64,000 nucleotides of DNA from Beijerinckiaceae bacterium (GCA_947475995.1 CANJNI010000020.1:1-64000), one strand, 5' to 3'; shown: positions 35,195 through 46,133, numbered from the stretch's first letter. A program made the numbers and translations. The notes: a model not told the origin generated them from the letters alone.

Positions 35195-35853
35195 AGGCAG
35201 TAGCCAAGGAAGCGCTTGGAATCGATCGGATCGAATCCAAGACAATGGACGAGCTTCTTGCGGAGCTTGCTCACATGGCTTTCAACGACGCATTCCTGCA
35301 CGTCGTCGTCGAAAATGCCGTAAATCGCATTGAACAATTGCGCCTTGGTGACGCGCTTGCCGCGGTTGGAAACCAGATATTCGAGAATGCGCCTCTCGCG
35401 GCGTGGCAACTCGAAAGTCTGGCCATCGAGCTCCGGGTCGCGCCCGTCGAAGTAGACGCGCAACGGCCCTACATTCGCGTGACCTTGCGCGGCCTCGACC
35501 CGGCGCCGGATCGCTTCGACGCGGGCAAGCAGTTCGCGGATCGCCACGGGCTTGCGCACCACATCGTCGACGCCAGCCGCGAACAATTCCAGCGTATGCT
35601 CCAGCGAAGCCGTGTCATTCATGGCGATCAGCGGCGCCTTGGAATGTTCACGGATCATGCGCGGCAACTGGTTGCGCGAGGAGCAATCGCCGATCAGGAA
35701 CGCCTCGATCGCCTGAAGGTCCTGCTTGCCGGCGCTGCCGACCCATTCGGTAAATTCACCCGGCTGGAAGCCCGTCATGGCGACGCCCTCCCGCTCGAAG
35801 CCGGACGCAAAGCCATTGGCTACAATCGCGCGCTCATCGATCAAAACGAACAT
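35188..35853 (-). CDS. rem: Motility regulator Rem, orphan OmpR-type response regulator
   Basis: Protein of 221 residues. An N-terminal receiver-like domain ([20 protein letters not shown]) is followed by an OmpR winged-helix domain ([20 protein letters not shown], then [11 protein letters not shown]). Length and order match Rem of Sinorhizobium and Agrobacterium, which activates flagellar genes in exponential growth and its own promoter. No histidine kinase is adjacent. The receiver lacks a clear acidic pocket, in line with phosphorylation-independent action. The start at 35851-35853 follows AGGGGG and matches family length; an ATG 48 bases upstream is less likely. A CtrA-type box lies 81 bases upstream. 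Confidence 0.9.
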   Translation of the reverse strand: MFVLIDERAIVANGFASGFEREGVAMTGFQPGEFTEWVGSAGKQDLQAIEAFLIGDCSSRNQLPRMIREHSKAPLIAMNDTASLEHTLELFAAGVDDVVRKPVAIRELLARVEAIRRRVEAAQGHANVGPLRVYFDGRDPELDGQTFELPRRERRILEYLVSNRGKRVTKAQLFNAIYGIFDDDVQECVVESHVSKLRKKLVHCLGFDPIDSKRFLGYCLT

Positions 35854-35912
35854 CACCGCCCCCTTTTTGGCGCTCCGAATCACCACTCGTTTTACGCGCA
35901 TTACGAATCTGA

Positions 35913-35931
35913 ATACAATCTAAAATTGTAT
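35913..35931. promoter_or_regulatory. 7-bp perfect inverted repeat upstream of rem
   Basis: ATACAAT-CTAAA-ATTGTAT lies between the CtrA-type box and the rem start in otherwise AT-rich promoter DNA. It could bind a dimeric regulator such as VisN/VisR or Rem itself; both are known regulators of rem in rhizobia, but the link to this site is inference. Confidence 0.45.
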
Positions 35932-35933
35932 CG

Positions 35934-35949
35934 TTAATGAAAGGTTAAC
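35934..35949 (-). promoter_or_regulatory. CtrA-type binding site upstream of rem
   Basis: The sequence fits TTAA-N7-TTAAC, the CtrA consensus of alphaproteobacteria. It reads as TTAA-TGAAAGG-TTAAC on the plus strand and as TTAA-CCTTTCA-TTAAC on the minus strand, so it is symmetric at the half-sites. It lies in the 130-base gap upstream of rem and would tie the flagellar operon to the cell-cycle regulator CtrA. Confidence 0.65.
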
Positions 35950-35983
35950 GCTCGGAATGGTTGTGACGCTGACGCTGGATCGT

Positions 35984-36958
35984 CTAGCCGCGGACTCCGA
36001 CCCGCAATCCGGGCGAAGGTCTTTCCTGCAGAACATCCCTGCGGAATCGGAACAAGGCGGCAGGGCGGCCGCCCGTTGCATGTGTGACGTCGCCCGTCGG
36101 CTCTACAACCGCCGAGCCTTCGACGAGCCTGCGGAAGTTCTGCTTGTGCAGATGGCGGCCGGAGATTGCTTCAACCCGACGTTGCAATTCAGTCAATGTA
36201 AAGACGGCCGGCATGAGTTCAAAAATCACCGGACGATATTTGAGCTTCGCCCGCAGCCGCCCCATCGCTGTCGCCAGAATGCGACGGTGATCGTAGCGCA
36301 TCGGCTGCCCGAGCGCCGACAGGATTTCCGGCGCGAGGAAACTCGGACGACCGTCCCGCACCGCTTCAGCCACGAGGCCTGCCTCATAGAGCAGTTCATA
36401 TCGCTCCAGCACGGTCTCGTCGTCGAACAGCGCTCCGTCGCCGAACAGCCGTCGCACACGCTCGCGCCGCACTGCGCGCGCATCTCCTTCTGCAGAACCG
36501 CTCCAGGTCTCGAGACCCGGCAGGATGATTCTGTCGATCATGTCGGGCCGCCGCTGCCGCAGATCTTCCCATGGAAAGAAATGATACCAGGGACGAAAGC
36601 CCGCTCCGCCGGCAGCATCGTCCGAAGCCAGCGCCGCCTTCGTCAGCGCCAGATAGCCGACTGACACAACATGCGGTTCGCGATCGCCAGCCTGTGCGTT
36701 CCGGCCGCGATCTCCGAACGTGTAAAGCTGTTCGACATAGCCGAGCGGCACGCCCGTCTGTTCAGACACCCATGAGCGAAGGCCGATCTCGAACGTGCGG
36801 TGGGCCAGCGGATCAAATGGCCCCGACGGCAGCGCCGCTTCCGACACCGCAGAACCCGCGCGCGCCACAAGGATCATCGGCTCGTCTTCCGCCACCGCCA
36901 CGATGGCGGCGGTGAGACCTATTTCGACCGGCAGGGAGGGAGACGGCGGCTGATCCAT
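35984..36958 (-). CDS. NrtR-like Nudix regulator (NAD metabolism type)
   Basis: Protein of 324 residues. The N-terminal half is a Nudix fold whose box is degenerate (REVxEExG is replaced by RSWVSEQTG), so hydrolysis is unlikely. The C-terminal half is the NrtR winged helix (AVFTLTELQRRVEAISGRHL, then KQNFRRLVE). NrtR proteins sense ADP-ribose and repress NAD-related genes. No nad gene is in the window, so its targets are elsewhere. It is followed by the rem promoter region and preceded by the phosphatase gene after nine bases. Confidence 0.82.
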   Translation of the reverse strand: MDQPPSPSLPVEIGLTAAIVAVAEDEPMILVARAGSAVSEAALPSGPFDPLAHRTFEIGLRSWVSEQTGVPLGYVEQLYTFGDRGRNAQAGDREPHVVSVGYLALTKAALASDDAAGGAGFRPWYHFFPWEDLRQRRPDMIDRIILPGLETWSGSAEGDARAVRRERVRRLFGDGALFDDETVLERYELLYEAGLVAEAVRDGRPSFLAPEILSALGQPMRYDHRRILATAMGRLRAKLKYRPVIFELMPAVFTLTELQRRVEAISGRHLHKQNFRRLVEGSAVVEPTGDVTHATGGRPAALFRFRRDVLQERPSPGLRVGVRG

Positions 36959-36967
36959 GCCGGCAAT

Positions 36968-37474
36968 CTAGTCCAGATCGATCCGGAAGGGCACACCCTC
37001 AAAGCACTCGGCGCCACGGCCCAGCACGGCAATTGCATGGACCATGCGACCGTCCCGGCCCAACAGTTCGTCGCCCAACTGGACAATCAGCGGATTGGGA
37101 GTCGCGGTCGGAGAAAGTTCGCGCAGGTGCGCCGCGATTTCGGCCTCCCGGCCTGCGGGCGCATGCGCGCAGGCCAGCACATAGGCGGCGGCTGTGGAAC
37201 GGCTGACGCCCGCATAGCAATGCAGCACGATGGCGTCCTCGCTCCCGTCGACGAACTCCACCAGACGCCGCACATGCTCGGCCTGTGGCGTCACATGGCC
37301 CTCGCGCGCTGCGGATATGTCCGACATGCCGATCCGCAGATGACGCCGCGGGGCGATTGATGCCGGCGTTTCAAACCGCGCATCATGCCCGAGCAAACTG
37401 ACCAGAGTGCGCGCCCGAGACTCTTCCAGGATTTGCGGCACTCGCGAAAGCGGGCAGACATGGAGCCTGCGCAT
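36968..37474 (-). CDS. Protein tyrosine phosphatase family protein
   Basis: Protein of 168 residues with the C-x5-R phosphatase loop HCYAGVSRSTAAAY and a preceding acidic candidate in VDGSEDAIVL. This is the small dual-specificity-like group common in Rhizobiales. The substrate is unknown. Its ATG overlaps the HD-domain gene stop by one base (TGATG), so translation is coupled. Confidence 0.8.
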   Translation of the reverse strand: MRRLHVCPLSRVPQILEESRARTLVSLLGHDARFETPASIAPRRHLRIGMSDISAAREGHVTPQAEHVRRLVEFVDGSEDAIVLHCYAGVSRSTAAAYVLACAHAPAGREAEIAAHLRELSPTATPNPLIVQLGDELLGRDGRMVHAIAVLGRGAECFEGVPFRIDLD

Positions 37475-38091
37475 CAGCCCACTTCGTCCGGGTTAGCGTC
37501 GAGTTCGGCAAAGCGCGCAAGAAAGAGATCTTCGGCCTGCTGCGACGACATCGGCGCGATGATCTTTTCCATCTGTCGCATCGGCACCTGTGGGCGGCCA
37601 AAGAACTTTTCCGCTTCGGCGACCGCGAACCCCGCCAGCTGCGTGGCCTCCACGAAAGCCGCAGCCTTGTCGGCTTGCTTGGTGATCTTGATCAAGGCCG
37701 CAGGCGGAGTCGCCGGGAGGGAAAAACGCAGATGGATCGCGGCCAGAATGCGATGTTCCACACTCTTGTAGGAATCGCCAATCACCGCCTTGAACGGCGA
37801 GATGATATCGCCGATCACATATTCGGGCGCATCGTGAAGCAGGATCGCGAGACGCCAGCGCAGAGGCAGGCCGGGGTCCATCGCCGCCGCAATATGTTCG
37901 ACCAGCACCGAATGTTGCGCAACGGAAAAAATATGCGGCCCGGTCGTCTGGCCGTTCCAGCGCGCGACCCGCGCCAGCCCGTGCGCAATATCGACGATCT
38001 CCACATCCAGCGGCGAAGGATCGAGCAAATCGAGACGCCGCCCCGACAACATGCGCTGCCAGACGCGCACAGGCTCAGCGCGCTTCGCCAT
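37474..38091 (-). CDS. HD-domain phosphohydrolase, YfbR-like
   Basis: Protein of 205 residues. Metal-binding residues of the HD fold are seen in FSVAQHSVLV, in LLHDAPEYVIGD and in KITKQADKAAA. YfbR-type enzymes remove phosphate from deoxynucleoside monophosphates. The start at 38089-38091 overlaps the tag stop (TGATG), which fixes it against an upstream ATG inside tag. With the DNA glycosylase upstream, a link to nucleotide clean-up is plausible. Confidence 0.85.
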   Translation of the reverse strand: MAKRAEPVRVWQRMLSGRRLDLLDPSPLDVEIVDIAHGLARVARWNGQTTGPHIFSVAQHSVLVEHIAAAMDPGLPLRWRLAILLHDAPEYVIGDIISPFKAVIGDSYKSVEHRILAAIHLRFSLPATPPAALIKITKQADKAAAFVEATQLAGFAVAEAEKFFGRPQVPMRQMEKIIAPMSSQQAEDLFLARFAELDANPDEVG

Positions 38092-38738
38092 CAGGCCTTG
38101 TGTCCCTTCAGCGAGAGCCGCTTTGCCAGCGCGGCGCATTCGGCGTGACGATAACAGCCGACCATGTGATCGTTCACCATGCCGGTCGCCTGACAGAACG
38201 CATATACAATGGTCGGCCCGCAGAAATTGAACCCGCGTTTCTTCAGGTCCTTTGACATGATCGCCGACAGCGACGTTTCGGCCTGAATTTCGCCCATGTG
38301 GCGCAGGCTGTTCTGCTTCGGAACGCCGTCGAAGAAATTCCAGAGATAGTTCGAGAAGCCCTGCTTCTCCTCAATGTCGAGCCAGACACGGGCAGACTTC
38401 ACGGTGCTCTCGATCTTGGCGCGATTGCGGACGATTCCGGCATCCTGCATCAGCGTCTCGACCTTTTCGGGCGTATAGCGCACGATCTTCTCGGGCTCGA
38501 ATTGGTCGAACGCGCGCCGGAACGCATCGCGCTTGCGCAGGATGGTGATCCACGAAAGGCCGGACTGAAACCCGTCGAGAATGAGCTTCTCGAACAGAGC
38601 CCGGCTGTCCCATTCGGGCACGCCCCATTCGGTGTCGTGATAGGCGACATACAGCGGGTCATTCCCCGGCCACGGACAACGATCCTTGCCGTCGGAATGC
38701 CGGACATGTTTGCGCGGACTTGCAGGAGTTTCGGCCAT
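38091..38738 (-). CDS. tag: DNA-3-methyladenine glycosylase I
   Basis: Base-excision repair enzyme of 215 residues. The Tag pattern is complete: RCPWPGNDPLYVAYHDTEWG near residues 19-39, the helix-hairpin-helix region, and the zinc-ligand C-terminus (VNDHMVGCYRHAEC). It excises 3-methyladenine from alkylated DNA. It leads a run of closely packed leftward genes with the HD hydrolase, phosphatase and Nudix regulator. Confidence 0.95.
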   Translation of the reverse strand: MAETPASPRKHVRHSDGKDRCPWPGNDPLYVAYHDTEWGVPEWDSRALFEKLILDGFQSGLSWITILRKRDAFRRAFDQFEPEKIVRYTPEKVETLMQDAGIVRNRAKIESTVKSARVWLDIEEKQGFSNYLWNFFDGVPKQNSLRHMGEIQAETSLSAIMSKDLKKRGFNFCGPTIVYAFCQATGMVNDHMVGCYRHAECAALAKRLSLKGHKA

Positions 38739-38779
38739 TCCGGTTTCTACCCGCAGCGGGCGCGCGATGGAAGATGCTC

Positions 38780-39490
38780 CTAGAGCGGCGTGCTTGCTGT
38801 CCCCTTCATCAGAATCGGCCCCGTGGGACGTCCGGTCGGCGAACCGCTCTCCGGCTCCAGCGATATTTCAAATAATTGTTCGGGACTTGTCTTCGGCAGA
38901 TTGCCCAGATTCAACTGGATGGTTTGCGACGATTTGCTGAGGCCCACCGAGACCGGACCACGCGCACGATCCCACAAGGTCCAAACCTGCAAGGCGCGGC
39001 CCGCCGGAACATCAATGGAATTCAACGGCAACAACGCGGCTTCCCCATTGGCCAGCACATGCACGACGGCGGCGGGCCTGTTGGCGTCCGTCAGCAGAAC
39101 CGCGATCATCACCGGCTTTTGGGCCTGCACCCTCAAAACCGACCCAAGAGCTATCGCGAGCAGCAGGGACGCAAAGGCAGCCGCCAGACCGGCGCTGCGC
39201 CAGAAACCGAGACTGGTCCACCATACCGACCAGTCTGTCGACGACATGCGAGCAGGTTTCCCGGATGGCGCGGCCAACGAAGCTTCAATCTTGGACCAGA
39301 GGTCACGGCCCGGCTGTTGCGGCGGCGCAGTGTCGTCAAGCACCGAGAATCTGTCGCGCCAATATTGCACGCGCGCAGCGAAATGCGTGTCCTGCCTTAT
39401 CAGGCGCTCCGCCGTCACAGCCTCATCCTCCGACGCAAGACCCATGACATATTCGGCCGCCAGAAGGTCGGCATTGTCTGAATTGTTCAT
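38780..39490 (-). CDS. Anti-sigma factor, RskA type
   Basis: Membrane protein of 236 residues. The N-terminal cytoplasmic part carries an anti-sigma-like helix set (DLLAAEYVMGLASEDEAVTA). A single membrane helix follows near residues 98-120 (SAGLAAAFASLLLAIALGSV), and the C-terminal RskA domain is periplasmic. It would hold the neighbouring ECF sigma factor inactive until proteolysis or a signal. The start at 39488-39490 overlaps the sigma stop as ATGA; an ATG three codons upstream is also possible. Confidence 0.87.
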   Translation of the reverse strand: MNNSDNADLLAAEYVMGLASEDEAVTAERLIRQDTHFAARVQYWRDRFSVLDDTAPPQQPGRDLWSKIEASLAAPSGKPARMSSTDWSVWWTSLGFWRSAGLAAAFASLLLAIALGSVLRVQAQKPVMIAVLLTDANRPAAVVHVLANGEAALLPLNSIDVPAGRALQVWTLWDRARGPVSVGLSKSSQTIQLNLGNLPKTSPEQLFEISLEPESGSPTGRPTGPILMKGTASTPL

Positions 39491-40047
39491 GCGAGGCACT
39501 CCCGCAGGGCCAGCAGGCTGCGGCGTATCCAGGCTTTCGTAGTCCCGAGCGGCACCCCAAGCTTCCCGGCGATCTCGCCATGCGTCAGCCCGTTGACATA
39601 GGCGAGCAGGATCGCTTTGCGCCTGGCGGGCTGCAATGTTTCAAGACATCGTTTCAGAGACTTGGCATCGGAAAGTCTCGTCACGACTTCTTCAGGACTT
39701 TCCTCCTCGCTGGCGCGATCCTGAAATCCCGACTCATCCAGCAATTCGGTCCGGCCCTCGCTTCGCAATATGCTCAGGGACCGGTGGCGCAGGATTGCGT
39801 AAATCCATGTGCGGCCGCCGCCACGATCGGGATCGAAACTGCTGGCGTGCCGCCATATCCGGGTGAAGGCGTCGTGAACGGCTTCCTCGGCCAGTTCACG
39901 TCGGTGCAGAATGCGCATCGCGACGCCAATCATCGCCGGCGCTTCCAGATCGTAAATCACCCGCAGCGCAGCACGGTCGCCCTGTGCGCATCGCCCTATG
40001 GCTTCTGCAATCAAAGCATCCGGACCGGGGCTCGCCGACATGAGCAT
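39487..40047 (-). CDS. ECF sigma factor, SigK-like
   Basis: Sigma-70 family factor of 186 residues with region 2 (AVHDAFTRIWRHASSFDPDR, then GRTWIYAILRHRSLSILR) and region 4 (RRKAILLAYVNGLTHGEIAG, then VPLGTTKAWIRRSL). It is coupled to an RskA-type anti-sigma factor and diverges from a DUF4394 gene, a common trio. Matching promoter-like elements are found in front of both units, so it probably activates its own operon and the DUF4394 gene. Confidence 0.93.
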   Translation of the reverse strand: MLMSASPGPDALIAEAIGRCAQGDRAALRVIYDLEAPAMIGVAMRILHRRELAEEAVHDAFTRIWRHASSFDPDRGGGRTWIYAILRHRSLSILRSEGRTELLDESGFQDRASEEESPEEVVTRLSDAKSLKRCLETLQPARRKAILLAYVNGLTHGEIAGKLGVPLGTTKAWIRRSLLALRECLA

Positions 40048-40073
40048 GAGTTAATCTCCGCGATTGGTCAGAA

Positions 40074-40099
40074 TACTCGCCGCGCAGGTCTGCGGATGC
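40074..40099 (-). promoter_or_regulatory. Candidate ECF promoter of the sigma/anti-sigma operon
   Basis: On the minus strand GCATCCGC is followed 15 bases later by GTA within a less GC-rich patch, about 27 bases before the sigma-factor start. The same word with identical spacing to GTA occurs on the plus strand at 40128-40153. The shared pattern suggests recognition by the same sigma factor. Confidence 0.45.
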
Positions 40100-40127
40100 A
40101 CATCAATTTAAAGTTTTTCCGCGTCTC

Positions 40128-40153
40128 GCATCCGCGAGCCTCGCGCGACGGTA
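40128..40153 (+). promoter_or_regulatory. Candidate ECF promoter of the DUF4394 gene
   Basis: GCATCCGC and, 15 bases on, GTA match the element on the opposite strand at 40099-40074 in both sequence and spacing. It lies 48 bases before the DUF4394 start codon. The two GCATCCGC words form an 8-bp inverted pair in the divergent gap. Confidence 0.45.
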
Positions 40154-40200
40154 GCCGCGCTGTCGACCGGGTTTTCCGGTCGGAGCGAAGGGAAACTGCC

Positions 40201-40980
40201 ATGAACAAACTTATGATTACGGCCACGCTTCTCGCCGGTTCGACTCTCGGCAACGTCGCGCAAGCGGGAACGATTGCGGCTCTGGTGGGCGACGATTCCA
40301 TTGCGATGATCGACACGGCCTCCTGGAAGGCCTCGAAGTCCATGAAGGTTGACGGCGCCACCGGCAAGCTTGTCGGCATTGACGTCCGCCCGGCCGACGG
40401 CAAGCTTTACGGACTGACAGACGATGGCAACATCTGGACCATCGACGCCAGCGGCAAGGCGACGAAGAAGGCCAAGCTGGACACGATGCTTCCGATGGGC
40501 GTCGCCGCCACCATCGACTTTAACCCTGTCGCGGATCGCCTGCGGGTGATCGGGAGCGATGGAACGAACCTGCGCGTCAACGTCGACGACGGAAAGGCCG
40601 TGACGGATGGCAAGCTCAAGTTCGCCGAAACAGACATGCACAAGGGGGAAGCGCCGAAAATTATCGCAGCCGCCTATACGAATTCGGTGAAGGGCGCGAA
40701 AGAAACGACCCTTTACGACATCGACGGTACGATCGGAGCATTGATCAAGCAGGCGCCGCCCAATGACGGCGTTCTCAACGCAGTCGGCAAGCTCGGCGTG
40801 AATGGTTCTGCCCCGTGGGCCTTCGACATTGCCGTGGCCGGCGACAAGAACGAGGGTTGGCTGGTCAACGGCGACGCTGTCTACAAGGTCGATCTCGAAA
40901 CTGGAAAGGCTTCAAGCGTCGGCAAGATCAGTGGCCTCACCGGCACGGTGAAGAAGATCACCGTGATGCCGGCCATCTAA
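40201..40980 (+). CDS. DUF4394 secreted protein
   Basis: Protein of 259 residues with a signal peptide (MNKLMITATLLAGSTLGNVA, cleavage near AQA-GT). The remainder is a repeated beta-strand pattern of the DUF4394 type (LVGIDVRPADGKLYGLTDDG, IDFNPVADRLRVIGSDGTNL), probably a beta-propeller. It is predicted to be periplasmic. Function is unknown, but it is often found next to SigK/RskA pairs, as here. GAAGGGAAA lies upstream of the ATG. Confidence 0.87.
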   Translation: MNKLMITATLLAGSTLGNVAQAGTIAALVGDDSIAMIDTASWKASKSMKVDGATGKLVGIDVRPADGKLYGLTDDGNIWTIDASGKATKKAKLDTMLPMGVAATIDFNPVADRLRVIGSDGTNLRVNVDDGKAVTDGKLKFAETDMHKGEAPKIIAAAYTNSVKGAKETTLYDIDGTIGALIKQAPPNDGVLNAVGKLGVNGSAPWAFDIAVAGDKNEGWLVNGDAVYKVDLETGKASSVGKISGLTGTVKKITVMPAI

Positions 40981-40983
40981 GAC

Positions 40984-41913
40984 TTACGACAAGGCGTCCG
41001 GGCGTCGGACAGATTGAATTTCGACGCCCGTGTCCGTCCGCAGGGTGATGCCATCGCGTGCGGCTTCCTCGACCCTGTCGAGCCGCACCATCGCCAGCGA
41101 CATGCCCAATATGCCGGAGCCGACCTCGCCGATTTCCCTTTCACCGGCGAGAATCCGCGCTCCCTGCTGGGCCTTCTGCCCGGCATGCTCGATGCGGCAG
41201 ATGCGCTTGCGGGCCAGTCCGCGATGCTCGACGCGCGACACGACTTCCTGCCCTACATAGCAGCCTTTGCGGAAGTCGAGTCCGTGCAGCAGGTCCATGT
41301 TGGCTTCGTGCGGGAAAGTCTCGCCGTAGGCGAAATCCTCCCCGCCCTTGGGAATGCCGAGCGCGATGCGATGCGCTTCATAGACCGAAACATCCGCAGA
41401 CAGGATGCCCTCGCGGTCTTCTTTCCGTTCGCGGACATCGGTGACGACATCGGCAGCATTGCGCCACATGATCGCCCGGAGGCCAAGACCGGCTGACCTG
41501 GGATCGGGATATTCAATTGCCGGTGACTGGCGCACGAATTTCGCACCGAACTGCGCCACCACTGCCAGCTTTCCGGGCTCATCCAATTCGGTTCCGCTCA
41601 ACGCCTCGATGGTCACTCGAGCGCGCAATTTGTACATAGACAAGCGCTTCACGAGCGGCTCCGTCAGATGCCTAGGGCAGTCCAGCAGAAAGCCCGGCGG
41701 CGCCACCGCCTGAAATGGCTCCATCGCCTCGCCGGTTTCCACCACGAGAAAATCGACGATGATCTTGCCCTGCGGGGTCAGCAGCGCACCATATCCGGCT
41801 TTGCCGGGCGCGACCGTGTCCATGTTGCAAGTAATCACGCCCTGCAAAAAGCTGCGGGCGTCCTCTCCGGCGACCCGGATGATTCCGCGATCTTCGAGCA
41901 AGCAGGCAGGCAT
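40984..41913 (-). CDS. ygfZ: Folate-binding protein YgfZ/GcvT-like
   Basis: Protein of 309 residues. The YgfZ signature K-G-C-Y-x-G-Q-E is present (FRKGCYVGQEVVSRVEHRG), with the conserved Cys. The N-terminal part is the GcvT-like folate-binding fold (FLQGVITCNMDTVAPGKAGY). YgfZ helps assemble or repair iron-sulfur enzymes. It diverges from the dihydroorotase gene. A true GcvT is encoded separately at 54162. Confidence 0.93.
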   Translation of the reverse strand: MPACLLEDRGIIRVAGEDARSFLQGVITCNMDTVAPGKAGYGALLTPQGKIIVDFLVVETGEAMEPFQAVAPPGFLLDCPRHLTEPLVKRLSMYKLRARVTIEALSGTELDEPGKLAVVAQFGAKFVRQSPAIEYPDPRSAGLGLRAIMWRNAADVVTDVRERKEDREGILSADVSVYEAHRIALGIPKGGEDFAYGETFPHEANMDLLHGLDFRKGCYVGQEVVSRVEHRGLARKRICRIEHAGQKAQQGARILAGEREIGEVGSGILGMSLAMVRLDRVEEAARDGITLRTDTGVEIQSVRRPDALS

Positions 41914-42029
41914 GTGGCTTCCGGCTACGGGACGCTTCTGTTCTTGCGTCCACCCTCGCCCCTAAGTAAGCCCCTTGGACGAAGGCGCAAGCCCGGTTTT
42001 GCGTCAGACTGTCCAGTCAGAGAGGCCCC

Positions 42030-43364
42030 ATGCCCCAGACCTACGACCTCATCCTTCGCGGCGGCACTGTCGTAAATCAGGATGGCGAGGGCGTCCGCGA
42101 TGTAGGCATTCGCGGCGGGACCATCGTCCACATCGGAAATCTGGCTCAGGCCAGCGCCGGCGAAGTGATCGACTGCCGGGGCCTCCATGTCCTACCGGGC
42201 GTCATCGACAGCCAGGTGCATTTCCGCGAGCCCGGACTAACCCACAAGGAAGATCTGGAAAGCGGCTCCCGCGCGGCCGTTCTGGGCGGCGTCACGGCCG
42301 TCTTTGAAATGCCGAACACGAACCCGCTGACCACCTCTGCAGAGACGCTGGCCGACAAGGTGAAACGCGGCCTGCATCGCATGCATTGCGATTTCGCCTT
42401 CTGGGTGGGCGGCACCCATGAGAATGCCAATGACATTCCCGAGCTTGAGCGTCTGCCGGGCGCGGCGGGCATCAAGGTTTTCATGGGTTCGTCCACCGGT
42501 TCCCTTCTGGTGGAGGACGATCCGGGCGTTTCAGCCATTCTGGCGAAAACGAGCCGCCGGGCGGCCTTCCACGCTGAGGACGAATACCGGTTGGAGGAGC
42601 GCAAGCACCTGCGGGTGAAGGGCGATCCCAATTCGCACCCGGTGTGGCGCGATGTCACGACAGCTCTTCAATGCACCCAGCGCCTCGTCGCCATCGCCCG
42701 CAAGCAGGGCGCGGCGATCCACGTCCTGCACATTTCAACAGGCGAGGAGATCGAGTTTCTGGCAGCCCACAAGGATGTGGCGACCGCCGAGGCGACGCCC
42801 CACCATCTGACGCTCGACGCGAGCCTCTACGACACGTTGGGAACCAAACTCCAGATGAACCCGCCCGTGCGCGACGCCTCGCACCGCGACCGGATCTGGC
42901 GCGGACTGAAACAGGGCATCATCGATGTACTCGGCTCCGATCACGCGCCGCACACGCTGGAAGAGAAGGCCAAGACCTATCCCGACACGCCTTCGGGGAT
43001 GACAGGCGTCCAAACGCTCGTTCCAGTGATGCTTGACCATGTGAATGCCGGCCGCCTGTCGCTCGCCCGGTTCGTGGACCTGACCAGCGCCGGACCCGCC
43101 CGTATCTTCCAGATTGCCCGCAAGGGGCGCATCGCGGAAGGTTACGACGCGGATTTCACCATCGTGGACATGAAGCGTACGGAAACGATCCGGGATTCCT
43201 GGATTGCATCGCGCTGCGCGTGGACGCCTTATGACGGAAAAACCGTGACAGGTTGGCCGGTCGCCACCGTCGTGCGCGGAAATGTCGTGATGCGCGAGGG
43301 AGAAGTCCTGACCCCCTCGCGGGGGGAGCCGGTGCAATTCGTGCAATCGCTCGCGAAAGCCTAG
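42030..43364 (+). CDS. pyrC: Dihydroorotase (class I, amidohydrolase family)
   Basis: Enzyme of 444 residues in de novo pyrimidine synthesis, closing carbamoyl-aspartate to dihydroorotate. Family marks are GVIDSQVHFREPGLTHKEDL, MPNTNP and the catalytic Asp in GSDHAPHTLEEK. The usual His-x-His metal pair reads Gln62-Val-His64, a form I recall in other rhizobial members. The C-terminal PARIFQIARKGRIAEGYDAD is typical. GAGAGG precedes the ATG. Confidence 0.9.
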   Translation: MPQTYDLILRGGTVVNQDGEGVRDVGIRGGTIVHIGNLAQASAGEVIDCRGLHVLPGVIDSQVHFREPGLTHKEDLESGSRAAVLGGVTAVFEMPNTNPLTTSAETLADKVKRGLHRMHCDFAFWVGGTHENANDIPELERLPGAAGIKVFMGSSTGSLLVEDDPGVSAILAKTSRRAAFHAEDEYRLEERKHLRVKGDPNSHPVWRDVTTALQCTQRLVAIARKQGAAIHVLHISTGEEIEFLAAHKDVATAEATPHHLTLDASLYDTLGTKLQMNPPVRDASHRDRIWRGLKQGIIDVLGSDHAPHTLEEKAKTYPDTPSGMTGVQTLVPVMLDHVNAGRLSLARFVDLTSAGPARIFQIARKGRIAEGYDADFTIVDMKRTETIRDSWIASRCAWTPYDGKTVTGWPVATVVRGNVVMREGEVLTPSRGEPVQFVQSLAKA

Positions 43365-43612
43365 CCGCCGGGCTGCATCCGGGACGCGGCCTGCTGCACA
43401 TGCATCATCTGCGGGGCCTGCACGGTCAGCCGAACCTGCTGATACGCGGGAGCCGCAGCCGGAACCTGAGCGGTGGACAGCATGACGGCCGCCGCCAGCC
43501 CGAAGATTGCCGCCACAGCCGCCGAAACGTGAAGCTGACGGCGCGCGGCGCGGGGATCGATCACCCGGGCAAAGCCCGCGTCACGGTCCTGAATGTGGTC
43601 GGCGTTGTTCAT
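43361..43612 (-). CDS. Small membrane protein, unknown function
   Basis: Product of 83 residues with one hydrophobic helix (about residues 28-47, VSAAVAAIFGLAAAVMLSTA) and a Gln- and Met-rich tail. AGGAG lies eight bases before the ATG, which supports a real gene. Its 3' end overlaps the end of pyrC by four bases on the opposite strand. I do not recognise a family. Confidence 0.5.
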   Translation of the reverse strand: MNNADHIQDRDAGFARVIDPRAARRQLHVSAAVAAIFGLAAAVMLSTAQVPAAAPAYQQVRLTVQAPQMMHVQQAASRMQPGG

Positions 43613-43763
43613 CGAAATGCTCCTGCCTCACCTGTGCCGGTCCGAACCACTCGTCGTCGGTTCATGCATTGTTAATTACCGGGACGCGGTTTTGTTCGAT
43701 GTGCGCCGTCGCACATGACCGTGATGGGTCGTTTTTCGACAAAAATTTCAGTAGCTTGCAGTT

Positions 43764-46122
<2,359 letters not shown>

Positions 46123-46133
46123 GGAGCAGGACG

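Noticed and set aside
43699-43716. Inverted repeat ATGTGCG/CGCACAT between the small membrane protein and the PAP2 gene
   Set aside because: Short stem without a T-run or neighbouring promoter signal; it could be chance.
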